From JAFLUQ01 sp964537995 (GTDB lineage: Bacteria > Bacillota > Clostridia > UMGS1883), in the NCBI GenBank assembly GCA_964537995.1, contig CAZICW010000018.1, forward strand, positions 1 to 26,418: DNA of 26,418 nt. The letters are read 5' to 3'. Made by a program: the position numbers and the translations under genes. Below are positions 6,766 through 13,190 of the stretch, piece by piece (the stretch's first letter is position 1; the number at the start of each line of letters is the position of its first letter). The notes beneath the pieces are model-generated. The model made no database searches and had not been told where the DNA came from. It saw nothing but the letters and a program-made list of their open reading frames with translations.

Positions 6766-6999
6766 ATGGATAAGGATTTTCTCAAAAACATAATGAACCG
6801 TCTGCGCGATTTGCAGTACGGCACATGGAGCATTGACGAAAGACTTTCGTCGGCAAAGGCGGAAATCAGCAATTTGCAGGCGTTTTTACTGGTCGCGGCC
6901 GACGAAAAATCAGTCGCGGATTACGCAAAGCGGCTCAAATCCGCCGAGGAGGAATACCGCCGTCTGCTGAAAATAGCCCGCAGCAAACGCTCCGCGTGA
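6766..6999 (+). CDS. Small helical protein of unknown function
   Basis: A 77-residue soluble, charged protein that I do not recognise. It is predicted to be almost wholly helical with heptad-like spacing (for example DERLSSAKAEISNLQAFLL, then AKRLKSAEEEYRRLLKIA), so a short coiled coil or helical hairpin is likely. There is no signal peptide, membrane segment or metal motif. The start ATG at 6766 has AAGGAGAGG about 8 bases upstream, a good site; another ATG at 6761 is out of frame. A TATAAT at 6724-6729 may be its -10 but lacks a good -35. It stands alone between oppositely oriented ligA and holA. Coding status is supported by the ribosome binding site and amphipathic pattern, not homology. 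Confidence 0.6.
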   Translation: MDKDFLKNIMNRLRDLQYGTWSIDERLSSAKAEISNLQAFLLVAADEKSVADYAKRLKSAEEEYRRLLKIARSKRSA

Positions 7000-7075
7000 A
7001 GAACGGTCAGAAATCGGAAATTGCCGAGCAAAGCAAGGCAAGGCGAAGAAGCCGTTATTTCCATAGCCGTTACAA

Positions 7076-7138
7076 AAAGCGCCGATTAATTCCAAAATGC
7101 CGCTTGGAGAGTAGTATCCTTGAATTATTCGGCGCTTT
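7076..7138 (+). terminator. Large imperfect hairpin, possible terminator
   Basis: Arms 7076-7092 and 7122-7138 pair over 17 positions with a single mismatch (AAAGCGCCGA against TCGGCGCTTT at the base), then CTTTG follows. The 29-base loop is unusually long for an intrinsic terminator but contains smaller complementary pieces. It lies between the small plus-strand gene and the 3' end of holA, so it could stop transcription from either. The rest of 7000-7198 shows nothing else supportable. Confidence 0.35.
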
Positions 7139-7198
7139 CTTTGTGTACTTCAAGCGCAGACGCGCCCCGCTCCGGGCGCAGGCTCTGTTTTCAGCGGG

Positions 7199-8230
7199 TC
7201 AAACGGAGCGTTGCTCCGATTTAATTTTCATTTCCGCCGTGATAAGCTCCAGAGCCGCCCATGCGTCGGTCTTGCCTTGCTTGACCGATTTGTCGGCGCT
7301 TTGGCACAGACTTATCAGGCGTTCGAGCTTTGCCTCGGAGGAGCGCTGTGCCTGACGGACGCTTTTTTCCGCCATCCAGCCGCCGCCCATCGCCTTTTCC
7401 GCCGCCCTGCTCTGCAAGCCCTCGTTCAGCAGCAGCTTGGCATGATAAACTCCCAAAACCTTTCCCGACAGCAGTGACAAAAACGCCACAGGCTCGGTAC
7501 GCATACGCTGCATTTCGCGCAGATAGCCGAAGCACAGATCCCTCCGCCCTTCCATAACCGCGTCAATCAGCTTGAAGGCGCGATCCTCCGTCGGCTTGAT
7601 TATCACGGCGTCAACGTCGTCGCGGGTTATTTGCTCGCCCTGCGCGTAAGCGGTAATTTTTTGCATTTCGGTTTTCAGCACGCACATTGACCGTCCGAGA
7701 CTTCCGATTATATAGGAGGCGCAGTTCCTGTCAATCAGCTTTCCGCCGTTAGCCGCTACTTTTGCCAGCCACGGGACAAGCTTCGCTTCGGTTTGGAGAG
7801 GAAACTCCACCGTTACGCCTGCCTTCTCGCATACTTTTTTCAGCGAGGAAGAAGCCTTTTTCCCTTTTTCGTCCTCCGCCTCCCACAAAAGCACGCAGAT
7901 ATAATCGGGCAGGTTTGAGAACATTTCCTCCCAATCGGATTTCTGTTTTACGCTTCGCCCGAAAAAGCCGCATTTGCGCAAAAGCAGGAGCTTGCGTCCT
8001 CCCATGAGCGGCAGTGTATTCACAAAGCCGTTGCAGTCTGTGAAGCTTGGCATTTCGCTGTATGACAGATAATTGAAATCCTCGGTTCCCTCCGCGATGA
8101 GCCGCTTTTTAGCTTGCTCGGCACAGTGTTCCTTCAAAAATTCCTCCGCCCCTGTCAGTATATACAGCGTTTTCGGCAGACCCGCCTTTATTTCCGCCGT
8201 AAATTCGGTATAATTCAAAGCAGACACCAC
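7199..8230 (-). CDS. holA: DNA polymerase III delta subunit (clamp loader)
   Basis: About 343 residues, the HolA wrench subunit of the clamp loader that opens the beta sliding clamp. Family features include the N-terminal AIKAGLPKTLYIL-TGAEEFL-type region (here EIKAGLPKTLYILTGAEEFL), an AAA+-like fold, VPWL in the middle domain, GSLGRSMCVLKTEMQKI, and a C-terminal helical collar domain. Length is typical. The start is uncertain: no candidate has a good ribosome binding site. I favour GTG at 8230 (or TTG at 8218) because family proteins begin close to the AGLPK motif; the same frame stays open to a GTG at 8284, which would add 18 unconserved residues. A strong promoter (8326-8354) faces it, divergent from the acyltransferase promoter. 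The product is confident, the exact N-terminus is not. Confidence 0.88.
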   Translation of the reverse strand: MVSALNYTEFTAEIKAGLPKTLYILTGAEEFLKEHCAEQAKKRLIAEGTEDFNYLSYSEMPSFTDCNGFVNTLPLMGGRKLLLLRKCGFFGRSVKQKSDWEEMFSNLPDYICVLLWEAEDEKGKKASSSLKKVCEKAGVTVEFPLQTEAKLVPWLAKVAANGGKLIDRNCASYIIGSLGRSMCVLKTEMQKITAYAQGEQITRDDVDAVIIKPTEDRAFKLIDAVMEGRRDLCFGYLREMQRMRTEPVAFLSLLSGKVLGVYHAKLLLNEGLQSRAAEKAMGGGWMAEKSVRQAQRSSEAKLERLISLCQSADKSVKQGKTDAWAALELITAEMKIKSEQRSV

Positions 8231-8325
8231 ACTATCGGTAGATTTGAAATCAAAAATGAAAACCGTGAAATTAAGCAATTCCACAGCGGCAAACGACGAG
8301 AAACGGACGAATGCCGCTTAATTTG

Positions 8326-8354
8326 ATTTTATCCTTTTTGATTTATTTTGTCAA
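8326..8354 (-). promoter_or_regulatory. Promoter for holA
   Basis: On the minus strand a perfect -35 TTGACA (complement at 8349-8354), a 17-base spacer and -10 TAAAAT (complement at 8326-8331). It predicts a transcript start near 8319, leaving a 35- to 90-base leader depending on the true holA start codon. Confidence 0.75.
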
Positions 8355-8376
8355 TAGCCGCGGCTGACATTTTTGA

Positions 8377-8405
8377 TTGACAAACCGTGCCTGATGGGGT
8401 AAAAT
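8377..8405 (+). promoter_or_regulatory. Promoter for the acyltransferase gene
   Basis: Perfect -35 TTGACA (8377-8382), a 17-base spacer, -10 TAAAAT (8400-8405). It is back to back with the holA promoter, the two -35 boxes being 22 bases apart. The start codon at 8428 follows AGGGAGG. Confidence 0.75.
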
Positions 8406-8427
8406 AGGAAAAAAGGGAGGTTATGCT

Positions 8428-9438
8428 ATGGCGAGGGAGCAAAAATACGACGTGCTGCGCGGATTGGCGATAATATGCGTAATGGCAATCCATATTTCGT
8501 CGAGCTATACTTATGTTTCTTCGCCGCAGTATGCACACGCTATCCTCAATTTCATAAACAAGCTGACAAATATTGCCGTTCCCGTTTTTGTTGCCCTGAC
8601 CGTATTCCTGGGTCTGAAAAGCGGAAAGCCGCGCGGAATCGGCTATATCGCGAAAAAGGCTTTGCCGCTCGCCGCGCTGTATATTGTATGGAGCGCGCTG
8701 TATCTGGTCTATCGCGTCCGCTTCGAGGGCGCGGAGCTGCCGAGCATACGCGGACTTATTTTCGGAAATTTGCTTCAGGGGCAGTCGTGTTACCATTTAT
8801 ATTACATTATTTTACTGCTTCAATTATACATAATAATTGCCGTTCTTTCCCATATTACTCCGATAACTCAAATAAAGCCCCGCGCCGCGCTCTTGCCTGC
8901 CGCCGCGGCGGCGCAGCTTGCGATCACGCTTATTATGCGTCCGATTTTCACTCGGCATAGCTTTGTTGACACATCCGTTATGCCGATATATTTCATAACA
9001 AGCATAGTCTGCGGAGTAATGCTCGCCGCAGACACACAAAAAACCGAAGCGATTTTCCGCCTTCACAGGCGGGGTTACGCTTCGGCTCTGCTTGCCGCGG
9101 CCGTGCTGCGCGCGGTTCTTGCCGATTTTCCGTCGCGGCCGTTCGGCGGCGGGTTTATACAGTCGGTTTATGAGGCGGCTCTGCGTGAGCTGTTCATTCT
9201 GGGGATTCCGACGCTTTTCCTGCTTGCCGAAAGACTGAAGGGACTTTCGCCGCTCGCGCTTTTGGGACGACATTCGCTGGGAATCTATTTTGCCCACCCG
9301 TTGCTGCTTTTCGTAATTGAAAAAATCGGACATTTTGACGAAAACGCCCCGCTTCTCGGCACGGCGGTAAAATCTGCCGCGCTGCTCGGCTTCGCTTTCG
9401 CGTTTTCATGGATTTCGGAAAGGCTCAAACCTCGGTAA
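8428..9438 (+). CDS. Acyltransferase 3 family integral membrane protein
   Basis: A 336-residue polytopic membrane protein of the acyltransferase-3 (OafA/WecH-like) family, which transfers acyl groups such as acetyl to cell-surface sugars or polymers. The N-terminal family motif is clear, YDVLRGLAIICVMAIH with R11 and the likely catalytic H22; HLYYIILLLQLYIIIAVL and the closing YFAHPLLLFVIEKIG helix also fit. About ten hydrophobic segments span the chain. No SGNH domain is fused, so it is the membrane-only type. ATG 8428 is preceded by AGGGAGG at about 7 bases. It has its own promoter and its 3' end overlaps the convergent Nif3-family gene by 14 bases. The substrate cannot be told from sequence or neighbours. 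Confidence 0.85.
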   Translation: MAREQKYDVLRGLAIICVMAIHISSSYTYVSSPQYAHAILNFINKLTNIAVPVFVALTVFLGLKSGKPRGIGYIAKKALPLAALYIVWSALYLVYRVRFEGAELPSIRGLIFGNLLQGQSCYHLYYIILLLQLYIIIAVLSHITPITQIKPRAALLPAAAAAQLAITLIMRPIFTRHSFVDTSVMPIYFITSIVCGVMLAADTQKTEAIFRLHRRGYASALLAAAVLRAVLADFPSRPFGGGFIQSVYEAALRELFILGIPTLFLLAERLKGLSPLALLGRHSLGIYFAHPLLLFVIEKIGHFDENAPLLGTAVKSAALLGFAFAFSWISERLKPR

Positions 9439-10198
9439 GGACGTCGGTGTTTTCCTTTGAGATAACGGCCTCAAGGCTTCTGCCGAACCGCTTTTTAAGA
9501 CTGTCGAAGATAAGCTCGGTAACAATTTTTTCGCTGTCGAAGTGGCTGACACTGATGTATTCAAAGCCGTCGGCAAGATACATTTCCCGCGCGTCATGAT
9601 ATTTCACATCGCCTGTAATGTACACGTCCGCGCCCTTGCCGCGGGCGGCTCTCCAGCAGTCGGCTCCGCTTCCGTTGCATACCGCCACCCTTTTCACGGG
9701 ACGGTTCATTTTTGCGGTTGTGGATACGGAATCAATTCCAAGCTCCGCCTTTATTTTCGCGCAAAGCTCCAGCAGCCGCAGTCCCTCCTTCGGCTCGCAT
9801 ATCCGCCCTACGTTCCCGTCAATAGGTTCAATCGGCTTCAGTCCGAGGCGGCGGCAGAGGTATTCGGTAAGGCCGTCGGGACAGCTGTCGAGATTTGTAT
9901 GGGCGGAAAATATTGAAATTCCGTTTTCAATCGCCTTTATTATCATTTCGCCATTGGGAGTTTGGTCGGTTACGGACTTTATTCCGCCGAAAATCACGGG
10001 GTGGTGGCTGATGATAAGCTGCGCGTCCTCGCGAACGGCTTCGTCAACCACGAATTTGTCACAGTCAAGGCAGAGCAGAACTCTCTCGATTTCCTTGCCG
10101 CGGCGTCCGACAAGCAGCCCAACATTATCGAAATCCTCAGCGTAAGATCTTGGGAAACGGCTGTCCATAAAAGCTATGATTTCCTTTAATTCAACCAC
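9425..10198 (-). CDS. Nif3-like dinuclear metal-binding protein (YqfO family)
   Basis: A 257-residue Nif3/DUF34 family protein with a toroidal hexamer fold and a dinuclear metal site. Metal-binding motifs are ISHHPVIFGG (H65, H66), SAHTNLD near 100, and a C-terminal SHFDSEK in place of the usual GHxxSE. It is the short form without the CutA-like insert found in the longer Bacillus YqfO. Some members are annotated GTP cyclohydrolase I type 2, but that activity is not settled for the family. It overlaps the trmK coding end by 8 bases, so translation is coupled; trmK-nif3 adjacency is widespread in Bacillota. The start ATG 10198 lies within the end of trmK. Family call is confident; the biochemical role is unknown. 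Confidence 0.92.
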   Translation of the reverse strand: MVELKEIIAFMDSRFPRSYAEDFDNVGLLVGRRGKEIERVLLCLDCDKFVVDEAVREDAQLIISHHPVIFGGIKSVTDQTPNGEMIIKAIENGISIFSAHTNLDSCPDGLTEYLCRRLGLKPIEPIDGNVGRICEPKEGLRLLELCAKIKAELGIDSVSTTAKMNRPVKRVAVCNGSGADCWRAARGKGADVYITGDVKYHDAREMYLADGFEYISVSHFDSEKIVTELIFDSLKKRFGRSLEAVISKENTDVLTEV

Positions 10199-10856
10199 TT
10201 ATAATTCCTCCGTAAAGGCCGAGCAGCCTTTCATATTCCGCGCGGTTTTCCGTCGCCGCGCCCGTACACTCTATTTTTTTCAACGCAAGACGGAGCTTCC
10301 TGCACTCGTCCTCAATATATTTCTCCAGCAGCGGGGGCTTCTTTTCCAGCAGCACGGGACCTATCCGCTTTTCGGCTTCGGTCAGCGCGCGGCAATTTCC
10401 GCGCCGTACGCGCATCGCGACGTAAAACCGTCCTTCCTCGCGGCACAGACCCTCGTCCTCAATAACAAAGCCGTTTTTGCAAAGGAAATCTCTCAGCTCG
10501 TATATAAGCGACTGCGGCTGAAGCACAAGAGCCGCCGTTGCTTTGATTCCGTCCGAAATAATGCGTGAAATCAGCTCGCCGCCCATTCCCGCAAGCACGG
10601 CGCATTCGGCTTCTCCCTCGTTTATTGCGGAAAACCCGTTTGAAAGACGCAGCTCAACATTATTCGCTCCGCACCTGCGTATATTTTCAGCCGCCGCGGA
10701 GAGCGGCTTCGGTCTTATGTCGGCGGCAATGACACGGCAGCCGCGCCGCGCAAGAGCAAGGGCTATGTATCCGTGGTCGGTGCCGATGTCGCAGCAGGTT
10801 TCCGTTTCGGGCGTCAGAGACAGAATCATTTCAATTCTCGGAGAAATTCTCATCAT
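10191..10856 (-). CDS. trmK: tRNA (adenine22-N1)-methyltransferase
   Basis: A 221-residue Rossmann-fold methyltransferase of the TrmK (YqfN) family that puts m1A at position 22 of the tRNA D-arm. The SAM-binding motif CCDIGTDHGYIALALA (about 21-36), ADIRPKPL and AGMGGELI match the family. The C-terminal third is the helical domain that contacts tRNA. Two start ATGs are adjacent (10856 and 10853); either overlaps the TGA of the PIN-like gene upstream, so the two are translationally coupled. It in turn overlaps the Nif3-family gene. Length is typical and no key residue is missing. Expression probably comes from the promoter at 11445-11473. Confidence 0.93.
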   Translation of the reverse strand: MMRISPRIEMILSLTPETETCCDIGTDHGYIALALARRGCRVIAADIRPKPLSAAAENIRRCGANNVELRLSNGFSAINEGEAECAVLAGMGGELISRIISDGIKATAALVLQPQSLIYELRDFLCKNGFVIEDEGLCREEGRFYVAMRVRRGNCRALTEAEKRIGPVLLEKKPPLLEKYIEDECRKLRLALKKIECTGAATENRAEYERLLGLYGGIISG

Positions 10857-11398
10857 GCGGTTTGTTCGGCGGCGGGAGTCTTCGGCTTGCGATTGTACGT
10901 TCTGCGTCTGCGGGGCTTTGGCGCTTCCTCCCTTATTTCGGCGTCCGGCTGTTCGGGAACGCTCGGCTGCTCGGACTGCTCCGCCTCCTCCGTTTCCGGA
11001 GCGACAGGCTCGGCTTCCTCTTCGGGCTTGCCGCAGTTACAAATATTGCCGCAGCAAGCAACGGAATTCCCGTTGTCCGCGGCTTCTCCCCAAAGCGACA
11101 GCATTGTTAAAAAGCCCTTGTCACGGCTTATTATGAAAAACCGTGTGTCCTTACTTGTTCCGATGAGGTAGCCAAGATAGCTGCAAAGCTGGAAATCCAG
11201 CGAATTTTTCCCTCCGCAGTTCACCTTTTTATACACAACCTCCGCCTTTGCCGCAATGAGCCTTTCCATCAAAGAAAAGGTAAGATTGTCGGAATTGTTC
11301 GTATAAAAAATAATCACTCGGTCGCTCTCCGTCAAATCCTCCAGCCCGTTAAAGGCGGCGGCGCGGACATTTTCATAGTCAATCAGGTATACAGACAT
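10853..11398 (-). CDS. PIN-like domain protein with Cys cluster and acidic/basic tail
   Basis: A 181-residue protein. Residues 1-112 form a PIN-like nuclease-type domain (of the group resembling PIN7) with acidic positions D7 and N10 in IDYEN, D68 in GGKNSLDFQ and D93 in SRDKGF, placed like the metal-binding acids of PIN ribonucleases. After it comes a compact cysteine group C115, C116, C120, C122, an acidic Glu/Pro linker (125-160) and a basic end (RRRR at 163-166, then NRKPK). There is no signal peptide. It is the first gene after the promoter at 11445-11473 and overlaps trmK by 4 bases, with nif3 next, which suggests an RNA-related role. Ribonuclease activity is inferred from fold only. 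Start ATG 11398 follows AAAGGGGTG. Confidence 0.72.
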   Translation of the reverse strand: MSVYLIDYENVRAAAFNGLEDLTESDRVIIFYTNNSDNLTFSLMERLIAAKAEVVYKKVNCGGKNSLDFQLCSYLGYLIGTSKDTRFFIISRDKGFLTMLSLWGEAADNGNSVACCGNICNCGKPEEEAEPVAPETEEAEQSEQPSVPEQPDAEIREEAPKPRRRRTYNRKPKTPAAEQTA

Positions 11399-11444
11399 GG
11401 ATTCACCCCTTTCTTAAATTTTAATTTTTACCTCCGCGCTTTTT

Positions 11445-11473
11445 ATTTTATCACTGTCCTTACGTTTTGTCAA
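11445..11473 (-). promoter_or_regulatory. Promoter for the PIN-trmK-nif3 operon
   Basis: Minus-strand -35 TTGACA (complement at 11468-11473), a 17-base spacer, -10 TAAAAT (complement at 11445-11450). The -35 overlaps the final Leu-Asp-Lys codons of apbE, so the downstream genes can be expressed apart from apbE. Confidence 0.72.
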
Positions 11474-12470
11474 GAATTTCATAGTGACTGTCGCTTTCAA
11501 ATATATCCGCCGCGCCCTCGGTTACATAGATTTCATTTTCATTTGTGACGAAAATGACGTCGAAGCCGTCATGCGTACGCCAATATTCCGTACCCTTATC
11601 AAGCCCCATGACGAAAAGCGCGGTGGAAAGTCCGTCGGCAAGAGTGCCGTCGGAGCCGATAACGGTAACGGATTTGACTCCGCTGTCGGCGGGATAGCCG
11701 GTCGCGGGGTCGATGATATGATGGTAAACAACGCCGTCCCGCTCAAAGCAGCGCTGATATCCGCCGGACGTAATCACGGCAAGGTCGGATATGTCAAGAT
11801 AACCGATATAAGCTCCGCCGTCGGGATTTTGCACCGCAATTCTCCACTTTTCACCGTTCGGCTTCGTTCCCAGCGCCCGAACATTTCCTCCGAGTGAAAC
11901 AAGGGCGGAGCTTATCCCGTTTTCGACAAAAATTTTCATGATTTTCTCCGAGGCAAAGCCCTTCGCAATTCCGCCGAGGTCAAGCTGTGCGCCGCCGCTG
12001 AGCGTTACGGCTTCGCCGCCGACGGAGATGTTTTTGTATCCTACCCTTTCCAGAGCGGCAACAATTTCGCTGTCGGTCGGGACGCGGAAATTTCCGCCGT
12101 AAAAGCCCCATAAATCCATTACGGGCGCGATTGTGACGTCGAACGCGCCGTCGGTGGACGCGCTTATCTCCGCGGCGCGGCGGACTATTTCCGCGGTGTC
12201 CGCCGAAGCTTGCGCCGTTCCGTGATTTATTTTGTAAATGTCGCTGTCTTCGGAGTCGCGGCGAAACAGCGCGTCCAAACGGAGAATTTCTCTCTCCGCC
12301 GCGCGCAGAGCCGCCTTTGCCGCATCTTCATCGCCGCAGGCTTTAAGCTCCATTACCGTGTCCATCGCATACACGGTCAGGCTTTCCTCCTTTGTCAAGG
12401 CTTTGTTCCCGCAGCCCGAGAGCGTAAGAATAATCGCCGCCGCGCTGCAAAGCAAGCGTTTTGTTTTCAT
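11460..12470 (-). CDS. apbE: FAD:protein FMN transferase lipoprotein (ApbE family)
   Basis: A 336-residue lipoprotein with a lipobox LSGC (Cys20) after a hydrophobic signal. ApbE enzymes attach FMN covalently to a Thr/Ser of flavoproteins such as Rnf/Nqr subunits, using FAD and a divalent metal. Family marks include the AMDTVM start of the mature domain, GAFDVTIAPVMDLWGFYG, LDLGGIAKGFASE, VSLGGNVRALG, and the HHIIDPATGYPADSG metal/substrate region. The ATG at 12470 is chosen because it begins MKTKRLLCSAAA, a proper signal peptide; the frame is open for 40 more codons upstream but those run through the promoter. The ribosome binding site is weak (GGCGGC). No flavin-accepting target or Rnf genes are nearby. 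Confidence 0.93.
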   Translation of the reverse strand: MKTKRLLCSAAAIILTLSGCGNKALTKEESLTVYAMDTVMELKACGDEDAAKAALRAAEREILRLDALFRRDSEDSDIYKINHGTAQASADTAEIVRRAAEISASTDGAFDVTIAPVMDLWGFYGGNFRVPTDSEIVAALERVGYKNISVGGEAVTLSGGAQLDLGGIAKGFASEKIMKIFVENGISSALVSLGGNVRALGTKPNGEKWRIAVQNPDGGAYIGYLDISDLAVITSGGYQRCFERDGVVYHHIIDPATGYPADSGVKSVTVIGSDGTLADGLSTALFVMGLDKGTEYWRTHDGFDVIFVTNENEIYVTEGAADIFESDSHYEILDKT

Positions 12471-12506
12471 ATAGGGCGCCGCCTTCCGTTGGTTGAATAC
12501 AAAAAA

Positions 12507-12535
12507 ATTATACCCTTTTTCGCGGGCGTTGTCAA
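12507..12535 (-). promoter_or_regulatory. Consensus promoter for apbE
   Basis: Perfect minus-strand -35 TTGACA (complement 12530-12535) and perfect -10 TATAAT (complement 12507-12512) with a 17-base spacer. It is back to back with an equally perfect plus-strand promoter for yqeG; the two -35 boxes are only 15 bases apart. Confidence 0.85.
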
Positions 12536-12557
12536 GGGCGGTAAAATCCCTTGACAA
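12529..12557. repeat. Inverted repeat between divergent promoters
   Basis: Arms TTGTCAAGGG (12529-12538) and CCCTTGACAA (12548-12557) are perfect 10-base inverted repeats separated by 9 bases. Each arm contains one -35 box and extends four bases past it, so it may be either a by-product of two divergent promoters or a shared operator. Confidence 0.6.
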
Positions 12558-12579
12558 CGGAGAAATTATGTAATATAAT
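12551..12579 (+). promoter_or_regulatory. Consensus promoter for yqeG and the aroE-aroK fusion
   Basis: Perfect -35 TTGACA (12551-12556), a 17-base spacer and perfect -10 TATAAT (12574-12579). The leader to the yqeG start at 12684 is about 98 bases, GC-rich, with no riboswitch or T-box pattern that I can recognise. Confidence 0.85.
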
Positions 12580-12683
12580 CTATGTAACAATATCTCCGAC
12601 GCGGCTGCAATCGTCCGCAGGCTCCGTTTAAGGCAAGCTCGCAGGGCGTTGCTCCGATTTTTTAAAGTAAGGACGAAGCTCCT

Positions 12684-13190
12684 ATGATTAATTTGCTGCC
12701 GAACGACTACAAAAATTCAATATTGGACGTAACGCCCGAATATCTTGCCGAGCGGGGATTGAAGGGAGTTATTCTGGACATCGACAACACGCTTGTCGCT
12801 CACAACAAGCCGCTGCCGTCGGCGGAAATTACGGCTTTGCTTGAGCGTTACCGTGCGGAGGGAATAAAAATGTGCGTTGTGTCGAACAACCGCCGCGAAA
12901 GAGTGGCGGCGTTCTGCGAGAAAATCGGAGTCGAGGCCTTTGTATGGGACGCGCTTAAGCCGTCGGCAACGGGGTATAAAAGGGCTGCTGAAATTATGTC
13001 TCTTTCTCCGCGTGAAACCGCTGCCGTCGGCGACCAGATATTTACCGATGTGTGGGGCGCGCGGCGCGCGGACTGCTTCGCGGTTCTTCTCAAGCCTTTG
13101 CACCGCGGCGGCGAAAACGCGTTTATTGCCTTTAAAAGGCTGCTGGAAGCCCCGATTTTATATTATGTGAAAAGGAAGTATAGACAATGA
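12684..13190 (+). CDS. yqeG: YqeG family HAD-type phosphatase
   Basis: A 168-residue HAD superfamily IIIA phosphatase. Motif I is LDIDNTLV (nucleophile D32, acid D34), motif II VVSNN (S67), the motif III lysine lies in ALKPSATGYKRA, and motif IV is GDQIFTDVWGA. The protein matches the YqeG family of Bacillota in length and ends; the substrate is not established. In many Bacillota yqeG precedes the GTPase gene yqeH and aroE; here the GTPase is absent and the stop codon overlaps the start of the aroE-aroK fusion by four bases (ATGA), keeping the yqeG-aroE link. GTAAGGACGAAG supplies a modest ribosome binding site before ATG 12684. The family call is firm. Confidence 0.92.
   Translation: MINLLPNDYKNSILDVTPEYLAERGLKGVILDIDNTLVAHNKPLPSAEITALLERYRAEGIKMCVVSNNRRERVAAFCEKIGVEAFVWDALKPSATGYKRAAEIMSLSPRETAAVGDQIFTDVWGARRADCFAVLLKPLHRGGENAFIAFKRLLEAPILYYVKRKYRQ

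Noticed and set aside
7161..7180. GC-rich GCGCCC/GGGCGC dyad downstream of the holA stop.
   Set aside because: Six-base stem without a T tract on either strand; not a convincing terminator.
8348..8383. Inverted repeat TTGTCAAT ... ATTGACAA between holA and the acyltransferase gene.
   Set aside because: It is fully explained by the two divergent TTGACA -35 boxes with one extra matching base at either end; no separate operator is needed.
7208..12660. Fifteen-base match GCGTTGCTCCGATTT at 7208-7222 and 12646-12660.
   Set aside because: One copy lies inside the holA coding end and the other in a leader; only two copies and no shared context, so I treat it as chance or mild sequence bias.
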